A stretch of 64,000 nucleotides of DNA. Origin: Pseudoalteromonas aurantia 208. GTDB taxonomy: Bacteria > Pseudomonadota > Gammaproteobacteria > Enterobacterales > Alteromonadaceae. Position 1 is the first letter of the stretch. Each line of letters opens with the position of its first letter. Positions 43,257-52,080 of the stretch are shown here, piece by piece. Made by a program: the position numbers and the translations under genes. The notes under the pieces were generated by a model that searched no databases, was not told the DNA's origin, and saw nothing but the letters and a program-made list of their open reading frames with translations. Where the stretch lies: contig NZ_AQGV01000013.1 of NCBI RefSeq assembly GCF_014858725.1, positions 372,001-436,000 of the forward strand, read 5' to 3'.

Positions 43257-44180
43257 CTATTGATTGACGTACTCTAACCAACCATTTGTGTCGTCACTTT
43301 GTCCTTTTACTAAATCGAAATACGCTTTTTGCAGCTCTTCAGTAATTGGACCGCGTTTCCCATTACCAACCTGGATCTGGTCAACGCTGCGAACTGGCAC
43401 AACTTCAGCAGCTGTGCCCGTCATAAAGAACTCATCAGCTAAATACAATGCTTCACGTGCTATAGACTCTTCACGTACTTCATAGCCCCTAGCTCGGGCT
43501 AGTTCCATGAGTGTGTCTCGCGTTAAGCCTGGTAAAATACACGCCGTTGTTGGTGGTGTGTAAAGTATCCCTTTTTTAATAACAAATAGATTCTCACCCG
43601 CGCCTTCACTTAAACAACCATTGACATCGAGGGCAATACCTTCAACATAGCCATTGCGCTTGGCTTCACCTGAAATCAATTGTGAAGACAAATAATTACC
43701 ACCAGCCTTTGCCGCTGTCGGCATAGTATTTGGTGCTAAACGATTCCAAGATGAAATACACACATCAACGCCATCAGCTAAACTGTCATCACCTAAATAT
43801 GCGCCCCACTGCATCGCTGCAACAGTGACATCAGCTAAATGCGATTTCGGATTTAACCCTAAACCAACATTCCCTAAAAAAGCAAAAGGTCGGATATAAG
43901 CATCTTTAAAACCATTCTCGCGTACTGCATCTTTACACGCCTGAATGATCTGCTCAGCAGTAAATGGAATTTCCATACGATAAATTTTTGCTGAATCATA
44001 TAACCGTTGAATATGATCCGTTAAACGAAAAATCGCCGGGCCATTCGGCGTATCATAGGCACGTATTCCCTCAAACACCGAGCTACCATAATGTAATGCA
44101 TGGCTAAGTACGTGAGTTGTTGCTTGCTCGTAAGGGATCATTTCGCCGTTATGCCAAATCAATTCCGAAGTTTTAGTCAT
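43257..44180 (-). CDS. ilvE: branched-chain amino acid aminotransferase
   Basis: A class IV PLP aminotransferase for the last step of leucine, isoleucine and valine synthesis. Lys158 in AKAGGNYLSSQ (E. coli 159) binds PLP, and the HYGSSVFEGIRAY segment is present. 307 residues. It begins 34 nt after ilvM. Confidence 0.96.
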   Translation of the reverse strand: MTKTSELIWHNGEMIPYEQATTHVLSHALHYGSSVFEGIRAYDTPNGPAIFRLTDHIQRLYDSAKIYRMEIPFTAEQIIQACKDAVRENGFKDAYIRPFAFLGNVGLGLNPKSHLADVTVAAMQWGAYLGDDSLADGVDVCISSWNRLAPNTMPTAAKAGGNYLSSQLISGEAKRNGYVEGIALDVNGCLSEGAGENLFVIKKGILYTPPTTACILPGLTRDTLMELARARGYEVREESIAREALYLADEFFMTGTAAEVVPVRSVDQIQVGNGKRGPITEELQKAYFDLVKGQSDDTNGWLEYVNQ

Positions 44181-44214
44181 TTGTAATACCTTGTTCTTTT
44201 CTTAATAATTAATT

Positions 44215-44457
44215 TTAAATTGCCTGTTGCTGTAATGAGTGCAAATCAACCGTATGCACTTCAACCAGCTTACTCAGTTGTGATGTTAATAGATAGATCG
44301 GCTTATCACTGTCGACTGTCATTTTGACGTGAAATAACTCGTCATGGCCCTCCATCTCTAACTGAGTCAAACGAAACCCTCTGTGACGTGCAACTCGAAG
44401 AAAACGCTCGACAGCAATGCCTTGATTTTTAACTGAGATTGTTAGTTGATGTTTCAT
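44215..44457 (-). CDS. ilvM: acetolactate synthase II small subunit (ACT domain)
   Basis: An 80-residue single ACT-domain protein of the IlvM kind, the regulatory partner of IlvG. The sequence fits a small ACT fold (SVKNQGIAVERFLRVARHRGFRLTQLEME). The start overlaps the ilvG stop by 4 nt. Confidence 0.9.
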   Translation of the reverse strand: MKHQLTISVKNQGIAVERFLRVARHRGFRLTQLEMEGHDELFHVKMTVDSDKPIYLLTSQLSKLVEVHTVDLHSLQQQAI

Positions 44458-46103
44458 TGCGCTTTCTCCGTCATCATTTCATCATTAGCAGCCCCTGGTG
44501 GTACCAAAGGCCAAACATTTTCTTTATCGTCTATACATGCATGTACAATATAGGGCCCTGTTGAATTAACTAACGCATCTATCGCACTATCCACTTCACC
44601 TGCATGAGTAATTGTTTGACCTGGAATACCAAATACAGCCGCTAATTGCACAAAATCAGGGTTATCAGATAAATTAGTCTCACTGTAACGCCCTTCAAAA
44701 AAGAGTTGCTGCCACTGACGTACCATTCCCAAACGTTGGTTATCTAAGATAACGATTTTCACTGGTAAATTATTGCGTCTTATGGTCGCAAGTTCCTGAA
44801 TGTTCATCATGATAGAACCATCACCCGATACGGTCACAACCATATTCTGTGGACGCGCTATTTGTGCACCTATTGCCGCAGGTAAGCCAAAGCCCATAGT
44901 GCCAGCACCACCACTGCTAAGGTGATTACTTGGGTGACTGAACGTCATATGTTGTGCAACCCACATTTGATGCTGACCCACGTCACAACATACCACCCCA
45001 TCAGTTGGCATTTTCTTACTGAGCTCTTTCAGTAAATACGGCGCAAACACTTTTTCACCAGGGTAATCATAACGCCAAGCATGTTGCTGTTTTAGCTGTA
45101 TTATTGTCCTCAACCATGCTTCATCAGTGACAAAGCACCCAAGTGCCGGTATCGAGGTTTTAAGATCCGCTATCAAAGAAGCGGCTACCGGCTTACGTTT
45201 ACCCACTTCCGCTGGGTCTATATCCAAGTGAATAACTTTTGCCTTAGCGGCAAATTTTGCTAGATTTCCGGTCACTCTATCGTCAAAGCGCGCGCCGATA
45301 CATACAAGCAAATCACATTCTTGCACCGCAATATTAGCGGCTTGACCACCATGCATACCTAACATACCTAAATCGTATTCATATTCAGGCAAAACGCTTC
45401 CTAGTGCCTTTAATGTCGAGACTGCTGGCATCTGAGTTTTATTCAAAAACTGCATCAACTCAGCTTGCGCGCCAGCACTTTGCACACCCCCACCCACATA
45501 GGCGATAGGACGCTTAGCTTCAGACAGTAATAATTCCGCTTTTTGTACTTCACTATTGAGTAATTCTGGTAACTTCTCCTCCATTGCAAGCCAAGGCTGA
45601 AAGGGGGCCGAGGCAAGCTGGATATCTTTGGGAATATCCACCAGTACTGGGCCCGGACGACCAGACATGGCTAAGTGCATAGCCTCTTGTAGCACTTCGG
45701 CTAAATCTTCGGCTCGCTCAACCATATAACTATGCTTCGTGCATGATAAAGACATACCTAAAACATCAATCTCTTGAAAAGCATCAGAGCCAATAGCTGC
45801 GGTCGGCACTTGGCCTGTGATTGCAAGCAAAGGTACAGAATCCATCATTGCATCTGCCAATGCAGTGATCAAATTGGTGGCACCAGGCCCAGATGTTGCA
45901 AAACACACTCCCAGTTTCCCTGTACTACGTGCATAACCAACCGCCGCAAAACCTGCACCTTGCTCATGACGCGTCAAATAATGCTTCACAGGCGCACCAT
46001 AAAGGGCGTCGTAGATGGGCATAATTGCCCCTCCGGGATAACCAAAGACTTCTTGAACGCCGTGTTTGGCAAGTAAGTCGATAAGTAATTGTGCGCCTGT
46101 CAT
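44454..46103 (-). CDS. ilvG: acetolactate synthase large subunit (IlvG type)
   Basis: A ThDP-dependent enzyme that condenses pyruvate with pyruvate or 2-oxobutanoate, the first common step of branched-chain synthesis. It has the ThDP glutamate in RHEQGAG, GDGSIMMN (Mg-ThDP motif) and FGYPGGAIMP. I chose ATG 46103 (MTGAQLL, 549 residues) over the in-frame TTG 46121; GGGG lies upstream. The first structural gene of the attenuated ilvGMEDA operon. Confidence 0.96.
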   Translation of the reverse strand: MTGAQLLIDLLAKHGVQEVFGYPGGAIMPIYDALYGAPVKHYLTRHEQGAGFAAVGYARSTGKLGVCFATSGPGATNLITALADAMMDSVPLLAITGQVPTAAIGSDAFQEIDVLGMSLSCTKHSYMVERAEDLAEVLQEAMHLAMSGRPGPVLVDIPKDIQLASAPFQPWLAMEEKLPELLNSEVQKAELLLSEAKRPIAYVGGGVQSAGAQAELMQFLNKTQMPAVSTLKALGSVLPEYEYDLGMLGMHGGQAANIAVQECDLLVCIGARFDDRVTGNLAKFAAKAKVIHLDIDPAEVGKRKPVAASLIADLKTSIPALGCFVTDEAWLRTIIQLKQQHAWRYDYPGEKVFAPYLLKELSKKMPTDGVVCCDVGQHQMWVAQHMTFSHPSNHLSSGGAGTMGFGLPAAIGAQIARPQNMVVTVSGDGSIMMNIQELATIRRNNLPVKIVILDNQRLGMVRQWQQLFFEGRYSETNLSDNPDFVQLAAVFGIPGQTITHAGEVDSAIDALVNSTGPYIVHACIDDKENVWPLVPPGAANDEMMTEKAQ

Positions 46104-46150
46104 TATTTTCCCCATTCCCAATCGTTCAAATTATTACTAAGAAATTTAGC

Positions 46151-46196
46151 CCTAAAACCAAGAAGCCCCCCGAACTTTTCAGTGCGGGGGGCTTCT
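46151..46196 (-). terminator. ilv attenuator (terminator hairpin)
   Basis: Minus strand: AGAAGCCCCCCG (196-185), 12-nt loop, CGGGGGGCTTCT (172-161), then TGGTTTTAGG. The terminator 5' strand (46184-46192) can alternatively pair with GCGGGGGCG at the end of the leader peptide (46223-46231), giving the antiterminator expected in classic attenuation. Confidence 0.92.
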
Positions 46197-46216
46197 CGTT
46201 GATGCTTTTTAAAGCA

Positions 46217-46288
46217 CTAACTCGCCCCCGCGGTAATAATAATTACCACGTTTATAATCACGACTAGAGTTAGTACTTTTGTTAGCAT
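46217..46288 (-). CDS. ilvL: ilv operon leader peptide
   Basis: A 23-codon ORF beginning MLTKVLTLVV and ending TAGAS, with 13 Val, Ile or Leu codons in 23 (VVIINVVIII core), the classic layout of the ilv leader. GGTGAT precedes the ATG. Its stop lies 20 nt before the terminator stem. Ribosome stalling on scarce Val/Ile/Leu tRNA would leave the antiterminator strand free. Confidence 0.9.
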   Translation of the reverse strand: MLTKVLTLVVIINVVIIITAGAS

Positions 46289-46622
46289 ACTGAATATCAC
46301 CAAATTAAATTATTTACGTAACGACAAATCGCTGTTTCTCGACTTGCCTTGTTCTTTTTCTATTAGTAACCCGAAGCCCAACCCAAGTCAACCATAAAAA
46401 CAATGCTTAATATCAATAAAAAACACTTTGCAAAGGTTTTTTAATCCACAAAAAGCAACCTTTCAAATAAAAAAACCTTAATTTTACAATTTCTTTTTGT
46501 TTTGACGTATTCATATTTTATTTACAACACATTTCATCCTGTAAAAAAATCATATGAAACTTTTATGATCTACTCAGTATTTTGATTATGATGATACATC
46601 ACAATCTATTCTAGGGAATACC
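46289..46622. other. divergent control region of ilv and the TraB/GumN gene
   Basis: 334 bp without a gene. It should contain the ilv promoter (minus) and the promoter of the TraB/GumN gene (plus). A-rich and T-rich tracts are frequent. I could not assign boxes with confidence. Confidence 0.5.
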
Positions 46623-47513
46623 ATGGCAACCTACACTGCTCGCCTTATCGTCATTTTCATCATCGGTTTTTTATTTCTATTTAGCCACAACGGGCATACA
46701 ACACCTGCGTTATACAAAATCGAAAAGTCAGGGATCACATCCTATTTATTGGGCACTGTACATGTGGGTGATGAATCAATGAAGGGACTTAATCAAATGG
46801 TCACTACAGCGATTGATGCCAGCAGTGCTGTCATTGTTGAAGTCAATATTAACAACTTATCACCCCTTGAAATACAACGTCGCTCAGCACCATTTATGCT
46901 ACTCACCCCACCTAACAACTTAAAGAATCAACTAAGTAAAAAAAATTATGCCCAATTAAAAACGTATCTAGCCGAAAAAGAAATCGATATTGCAGTATTT
47001 AATCAATATGCACCTTGGGCAGTTATGGTTACAGTATTACAAATGGAATACCAGAAATTAGGGTTCAAAGATGATTTTGGCATTGATAAGCAGGTGCTTA
47101 ACTATGCAAATATGAAACAAAAACCCATCCTTGAATTAGAGACACTAGAACAGCAATTAGCCATGTTTAAGCGCTTAAGTGCACAAGGTGACAATATGTT
47201 AACCGAAACATTCAAACAAATGGGTGATATAGAGCACTACTTTTTAGATTTGATCCGAGCTTGGAAGCAAGGTGATATGGCCACACTCAGTAAATACTAC
47301 AATTTAAGCTTTGACGACAGTACTTATGGCAGGTTTAGTGAGCAAGTCATGCTCATTGAACGTAATAATAATTGGGTAAATATGTTAACTAAGCAACTGA
47401 CAAAACAATCTTTATTTATCGCAGTCGGTGCCCTACACCTGCCAGAAAAACACGGCCTAATAGCGCAATTACAACAACACGGTTTTACCATTACCAATAT
47501 TTCAGTAAAATAA
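46623..47513 (+). CDS. TraB/GumN family protein
   Basis: A 296-residue protein with an N-terminal hydrophobic segment (8-25, a signal peptide or anchor) and the family motifs: LLGTVHVGD near the N-terminus and FIAVGALHLPEKHGL near the C-terminus, the paired histidine motifs of the TraB/PrgY/GumN (Tiki-like) group. Probably an extracytoplasmic metal-dependent protease-like protein of unknown substrate. Confidence 0.85.
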   Translation: MATYTARLIVIFIIGFLFLFSHNGHTTPALYKIEKSGITSYLLGTVHVGDESMKGLNQMVTTAIDASSAVIVEVNINNLSPLEIQRRSAPFMLLTPPNNLKNQLSKKNYAQLKTYLAEKEIDIAVFNQYAPWAVMVTVLQMEYQKLGFKDDFGIDKQVLNYANMKQKPILELETLEQQLAMFKRLSAQGDNMLTETFKQMGDIEHYFLDLIRAWKQGDMATLSKYYNLSFDDSTYGRFSEQVMLIERNNNWVNMLTKQLTKQSLFIAVGALHLPEKHGLIAQLQQHGFTITNISVK

Positions 47514-47529
47514 GACTCACGCTTTTATT

Positions 47530-47564
47530 ATGCCAAATGTACTGAACGCTCCCACATTTGGCAT
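47530..47564 (+). terminator. hairpin after the TraB/GumN gene
   Basis: ATGCCAAATGT, 13-nt loop, ACATTTGGCAT. A perfect 11-bp stem, but no U tract follows, so its role is uncertain. Confidence 0.5.
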
Positions 47565-47653
47565 AGTGAAGCGCCTGCCTCCAACTTTTGATTTAAACCT
47601 TTTCAGCTTATTTCACGTCACACCTTATAAATGCATGAATTGGGGTTTAGAAC

Positions 47654-48268
47654 ATGAAGGCGATTTTACTTTTAGTGCTTTTAGCAGCCATCAACACGGC
47701 AAGCGCCGCTGACAATCATATCATTAAACAGTCTTTTGCAATTGAAGACAGCCAAGTGCTGGAAATTGACGTACCAGCCGGTAACTTAGAAATGATCGCC
47801 TATGATGGTGAGCAGATTGAAGTATCAGTTGTTTTAAAATCGCAACAACACGGCAATTGGTACCCACACACCAACAACCTATCTGATATAAAATTAAAAA
47901 GCCAACGCAACCAGAATAAATTGTCACTGTCAATTGATGAGGAAAACTTGCAACAACATTGGCACGTAAAAGTACCAACTACCTTTCGCTTAGATATCGA
48001 AATAGGCGTAGGCAATGTTGATATTGCAGATCTTAGCAATTCCGCTGAGGTTGAGGTTGGCGTGGGCAAGGTACGCATTGATACCAACGTATCTGATTTT
48101 AACTCTGTATCTTTAGAGTCTGCTGTAGGCAACACCAGCTTAATTGGGTTAGTCAACAAAGCTCAACATCACAAAAAAGTGATTCACTCTGAGACCATAT
48201 ATCACGGTAAAGGCGCATATAACCTAGAGGTTGAAGTTGGGGTTGGAAATATTAAAGTACGTCATTGA
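47654..48268 (+). CDS. secreted DUF4097-like beta-helix protein
   Basis: A 204-residue protein. The signal peptide is MKAILLLVLLAAINTASA. The mature part carries repeated short strands of the type VGVGNVDI, VEVGVGKVRI and VEVGVGNIKV, as in DUF4097-type right-handed helical or adhesin-like domains. Function unknown. The stop overlaps the convergent histidine kinase gene by 7 bp. Confidence 0.7.
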   Translation: MKAILLLVLLAAINTASAADNHIIKQSFAIEDSQVLEIDVPAGNLEMIAYDGEQIEVSVVLKSQQHGNWYPHTNNLSDIKLKSQRNQNKLSLSIDEENLQQHWHVKVPTTFRLDIEIGVGNVDIADLSNSAEVEVGVGKVRIDTNVSDFNSVSLESAVGNTSLIGLVNKAQHHKKVIHSETIYHGKGAYNLEVEVGVGNIKVRH

Positions 48269-49974
48269 ATTAGTCCAACATGTTCAAGCGCTGTGCGTAC
48301 TGACTCTTTCCTTAATGGTTTCAAAATGGTCACGTCAGCACCCAGCGCTTTTGCCCGATTTAATTCTACTGGTTCACTATTTGCGGTCACAACAATGATG
48401 GGTTCAGATAAGCCCAGTGTTTGTCGAATATATTCAATAGCCTGAAAGCCATCCATCACCGGCATATTTAAATCCATAAAAATCACATCATAATGATGAG
48501 TACTCAAATCATCGACAGCTGCCAATCCATGCTCAACATGCTTCACGGTAATTGAAAATGTCTCTAGTACTTTTTTAATTATCTTTGCATTTAATGGGTT
48601 ATCTTCCACTAACAAACCAGTTAAAGGCCGTAGTTGACAATGTTGTTCTCGTCGGCTTTGCACGAGATAAATAGGGGTTTTTACCCGTACCACGGTACCG
48701 CTAGATAGCCCCTTTTCAAATTCTATGTCTCCGCCCATAGCATCTAACAACCATTTACACCTTACCAAGCCTAGTTGTAAACCTTGAAAGTGTGTCTCTG
48801 TCATATTGCTTGAAAGCGGCGAAACACCAGAGAAACCACATCCGGTATCTTTTACGGCGATCTGCAAGTAAGTCTGAGTTTCATCTAAATACACCTCGAT
48901 TAATACACTGCCTTGCTCGGTGAATTTAATCGCATTATCAACTAATTGGCCAATGATCCACGCCAGGTGTTCATGATCACAGGCAATAACCAATGATGTA
49001 GAAAATGAAAACTCGGTCTCTAATGCTATCTTTTTCCGCTGTGCTTCATATTCATGGGGTGAAATCGCCTGCATTAGCGTTTGAGTAAGATCATCTGGCA
49101 CCACCGACACCTGAATATCTCCTTGCTCCCAACGACTAAACTCTTGAATTGCATTCAATTGGTTAACTAATTGCTTCGCCGACACCTCTACTTGTGTCAG
49201 CTGTGATTGCGCCCCATCTTGGCGGTATAGGTTTAAAAAACCCAAAATAGCTTGTAAAGGCGTTCTTAACTCATGACTTGCACGAGCAAGAAAGTGCGTT
49301 TTCATGGTTAAGGCATGCTGCGTTTCTTGTTTTTGAAGTTCAAGAGAGTCGATTGTATCCCTTACCTTTTTCTCCATTGGTTTAAAGATAAATACCACTT
49401 CTAACCAAAGCACAACGATTGCACTAACCCAGAATACAAATTCAAACAAACGTGTTAATGCCACTTTACGATTAGCACCTTGTTCAAAAAGTTGCACAGC
49501 TTGTTGTTGATAAAATAGTAATACCTGTGCTTCATTGGCCATCTTAATAGCCACTTCTGCATTGAAGGTTTTAGAGTCATATAACGCTAAAAAGTCTAGG
49601 CTCCGTTTATTCAAATTAGCCGGCGCATCAAAATACAATGTCATTAACGCTTCAGACAAAAATACATATTCCCCCTCTTTTTCACCTAGGATCATCTGGT
49701 GATTGGCCGAAAATACGCGCACACTTTTATCCAACTCTGTAAAAAGTATCTGAGTGAGCTTTTGCTCTTTTTTATAAAAAACAATTTGATTGACGTGTAA
49801 CGCTATTTTCTGTGCCAACATACGCTGCATACCTGCACGATTAATAAGCTCCGCATCTTCTTGTTTTTGCTGTAAAAGGTATTGCATCGCTGCAGCCGCC
49901 AATGTGACTAATACCCCCATTACCAACACTGCGATAAAATAACGGCTGCGCATAGACTTAATGATATTACGCAT
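48262..49974 (-). CDS. hybrid sensor histidine kinase with PilJ-like sensor
   Basis: A 570-residue inner-membrane protein. TM1 is at about 12-32, then a periplasmic PilJ-type four-helix sensor (ELINRAGMQRMLAQKIALHVNQIV at 42-65), then TM2 at about 178-197. The HisKA domain has phosphoacceptor His234 (ASHELRTPL), HATPase motifs include DNAIKFTEQG, and the C-terminal receiver has Asp501 (FMDLNMPVMDG). Its output regulator is not adjacent. The stimulus is unknown. Confidence 0.9.
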   Translation of the reverse strand: MRNIIKSMRSRYFIAVLVMGVLVTLAAAAMQYLLQQKQEDAELINRAGMQRMLAQKIALHVNQIVFYKKEQKLTQILFTELDKSVRVFSANHQMILGEKEGEYVFLSEALMTLYFDAPANLNKRSLDFLALYDSKTFNAEVAIKMANEAQVLLFYQQQAVQLFEQGANRKVALTRLFEFVFWVSAIVVLWLEVVFIFKPMEKKVRDTIDSLELQKQETQHALTMKTHFLARASHELRTPLQAILGFLNLYRQDGAQSQLTQVEVSAKQLVNQLNAIQEFSRWEQGDIQVSVVPDDLTQTLMQAISPHEYEAQRKKIALETEFSFSTSLVIACDHEHLAWIIGQLVDNAIKFTEQGSVLIEVYLDETQTYLQIAVKDTGCGFSGVSPLSSNMTETHFQGLQLGLVRCKWLLDAMGGDIEFEKGLSSGTVVRVKTPIYLVQSRREQHCQLRPLTGLLVEDNPLNAKIIKKVLETFSITVKHVEHGLAAVDDLSTHHYDVIFMDLNMPVMDGFQAIEYIRQTLGLSEPIIVVTANSEPVELNRAKALGADVTILKPLRKESVRTALEHVGLIQ

Positions 49975-50126
49975 ATTAACTTATCCATCCTATTTGCCAT
50001 AAAGTGTAGTGTAAAAATTGAAAACTAACATAACCTCACTTGACACCTAGATGGCTAAAGTGTTTCAATGCGTGCTCACCCTATTTGAGGGTCAATGTAA
50101 ACTCACCGAGTAATATGTTGGCCTAG

Positions 50127-50331
50127 GGCTGGAAGAGGTGCGTTATTCAGGTACTTGTGTTGAGGAGAGCAAACTCCCATGACACACAAGGAGGGGAATT
50201 AACGCCGAGAAATATATACTATTTGCTCAGTATACATTTCGGGCGACTGGGTTGAATCCCAGCGACTGTCACCAATTGCAGCGTTAATCATATTAACAAC
50301 GCACATATGTTTGGTGGAGAGCTTCTGGTCT
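50127..50331 (+). promoter_or_regulatory. lysine riboswitch (L box)
   Basis: The conserved core is clear: GAAGAGGTGCG near the 5' end, GGAGGGGAATTAACGCCGAG, GGGCGACTGGGTTGAATCCCAG, CGACTGTCACC and GGTGGAGAGCTTCTGG at the 3' end. P1 pairs the CTGGAAG segment with CTTCTGG. It should bind lysine and reduce expression of the operon that follows. Confidence 0.95.
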
Positions 50332-50340
50332 TAAAATAAT

Positions 50341-50444
50341 AAGGCCACTCGCCTTGTCATTTTTAAGTCCATTGCTCTTCGAATTTTAACTGTTCGAAGT
50401 TTGGACTCACTCCAGACCCCGAACAAGATATAAGTTCGGTAGAG
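50341..50444 (+). promoter_or_regulatory. expression platform of the lysine riboswitch
   Basis: Two hairpins follow the aptamer: AAGGC/GCCTT (50341-50355, then a U-rich stretch) and AGTCCA...TGGACT with inner CTTCGAA/TTCGAAG (50366-50407). A third, CCGAAC/GTTCGG (50419-50439), ends 5 nt before the ATG and may hide the ribosome-binding site. The P1 3' strand (GGTCT) can pair with AGACC at 50414-50418, offering an alternative fold. This points to translational control. Confidence 0.5.
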
Positions 50445-51329
50445 ATGAAATCACGATACGATTTATCCAACTATCCGTTGTGGACAGCCTTAGTTACGCC
50501 TTTTGATGCGAATAACCAAGTTGACTATAACACTTTACATTCGCTTGTGAATGAACAAGCGCAAGCAAATAACGGTATTCTCCTGCTTGGCAGTACTGGT
50601 GAAGGGCTGGCCTTAAGCTCTGCTGAGCATAAGTGCATTGTCGAGACTGTTTGCAACATGCAATTAGACGTCCCTATTATGGTGGCTGTGGGCGGCATGA
50701 ACTTGCAAGATCAATCTGAATGGGTGGCGTTTTGTAATACCCAGCCGATTCATGCACTGTTGCTTGGCTCTCCGTTATACACAAAACCTGGGGTAGTCGG
50801 CCAAACACAATGGTTTGACACCCTGCTGAGCGCCACTGACTTACCTTGTATGTTATACAACGTACCTGGACGCAGTGGGGTATCCATCACACCCCAAGTG
50901 CTCAAAAATCTAGCCCACCATAAAAATTTATGGGCACTCAAAGAGGCCAGCGGTGATATTGGAGTGTTTGAAGCTTTCAGAAAAGCCAATCCAACTCTCG
51001 CTATTTTTAGTGGCGATGACGGCCTCATGCCATATTTTGCTCAAGCCGGAGCTGCTGGACTCGTATCCGTGGCCGCAAATGCCTGGCCAAAGCAAACCGC
51101 TGAGTTTGTTCGTCGCTCGTTAGCGGGGACTTTTCCTAACTTGTTTACAACTTGGACTGATGCTGTTGATAGCCTATTTTCAGTGGCTAATCCCATTCCA
51201 GTCAAAGTATTAATGCATGTACAGGGCAAACTTAGTACCCCTAATTTACGTCCTCCATTAACGCACCTAGAGTTGCCGTGTACTCAGGCAATTGACCGTG
51301 CAAACACCACAATTTTATCTTGGAATTAA
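50445..51329 (+). CDS. dapA: DapA-like 4-hydroxy-tetrahydrodipicolinate synthase
   Basis: A class I aldolase TIM barrel of 294 residues. Lys166 (LKEASGD), Tyr138 and Arg143 (YNVPGRSG), and the GSTGEG motif are intact, so it should condense pyruvate with aspartate semialdehyde. It is the first gene of the lysine-riboswitch operon, with dapD-like, LysA-like and M14 genes following. It may be a second DapA in addition to a housekeeping copy elsewhere; this cannot be seen here. Confidence 0.9.
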   Translation: MKSRYDLSNYPLWTALVTPFDANNQVDYNTLHSLVNEQAQANNGILLLGSTGEGLALSSAEHKCIVETVCNMQLDVPIMVAVGGMNLQDQSEWVAFCNTQPIHALLLGSPLYTKPGVVGQTQWFDTLLSATDLPCMLYNVPGRSGVSITPQVLKNLAHHKNLWALKEASGDIGVFEAFRKANPTLAIFSGDDGLMPYFAQAGAAGLVSVAANAWPKQTAEFVRRSLAGTFPNLFTTWTDAVDSLFSVANPIPVKVLMHVQGKLSTPNLRPPLTHLELPCTQAIDRANTTILSWN

Positions 51330-51339
51330 GGCAGTTATT

Positions 51340-52080
51340 ATGAGCTGGTTAGAACTATTAAACAATTTAGAAAATGGCAGTGTACGTGCTGCGACACAAG
51401 ACGAACAAGGCAACTGGCACGCTAATATCGAAGTAAAGCAAGGTATTTTAGAAGCTTTTAAAAATGGCAATAATATTGAATTCCCGGGTGGTTTTGTTGA
51501 TAAACATAATTTAGCGCCACAAGGGTTTGCAGCTGAAGCAGGCGTTCGTATGGTCCCTGGTGGCAGTAGTGTTCGCCGTGGTGCGCATGTTGCATCGGGT
51601 ACCATTATCATGCCACCTGCATATGTGAATATCGGTGCCTATATAGGTGAAGGTACTATGGTCGATAGCCACGCATTAGTAGGATCATGTGCTCAAGTAG
51701 GTAAAAATGTACATTTAAGTGCCGCAGTCCAACTTGGTGGTGTACTTGAGCCTATCGGTGCAAGCCCTGTCGTTATTGAAGACGACGCATTTATCGGTGC
51801 AGGCTGTGTGATTGTTGAAGGTGTTGTGGTAAAAAAAGGGGCCGTTTTGGCACCCGGCGTACGTTTATCAGCGACGATCCCTGTCTATGACTGCATCAAC
51901 GAGCGTCAACTAGACAAAGGCGAAGCTATTCCAGAAAATGCCATTGTTATTCCAGGCTCTCGACCATCGTCAAGTAAGTGGGGCCGTGAGCAAGGCTTGA
52001 ATATGTCGTGTGCACTTATCGTCAAATATCGTGATGAACAAAGCGATGCTTCTTTAGAATTAGAAGAGGTATTACGATAA
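51340..52080 (+). CDS. dapD: short DapD-like tetrahydrodipicolinate N-acyltransferase
   Basis: A left-handed beta-helix acyltransferase of 246 residues (E. coli DapD 274). The conserved DapD core is visible: MPPAYVNIGAYIGEGTMVDSHALVGSCAQVGKNVHLSAAVQLGGVLEP. The N-terminal region is shorter than in E. coli. ATG 51340 was chosen over the in-frame ATG 51292, which lies inside dapA; AAGG precedes it. It should acylate tetrahydrodipicolinate. Whether succinyl or acetyl is transferred is not determined. It ends 1 nt into the next gene. Confidence 0.88.
   Translation: MSWLELLNNLENGSVRAATQDEQGNWHANIEVKQGILEAFKNGNNIEFPGGFVDKHNLAPQGFAAEAGVRMVPGGSSVRRGAHVASGTIIMPPAYVNIGAYIGEGTMVDSHALVGSCAQVGKNVHLSAAVQLGGVLEPIGASPVVIEDDAFIGAGCVIVEGVVVKKGAVLAPGVRLSATIPVYDCINERQLDKGEAIPENAIVIPGSRPSSSKWGREQGLNMSCALIVKYRDEQSDASLELEEVLR

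Larger units (their letters stand above)
49975..50444 (+). other. leader region of the lysine operon
   Basis: 470 bp with no gene. It contains the operon promoter (TTGACA at 50040-50045 is a good -35, but the -10 at the expected spacing, TTTCAA, is poor), the lysine riboswitch and its expression platform. Confidence 0.5.

Noticed and set aside
47530..47712. 60-residue + strand ORF
   Set aside because: It overlaps a hairpin and the start of the DUF4097-like gene in another frame.
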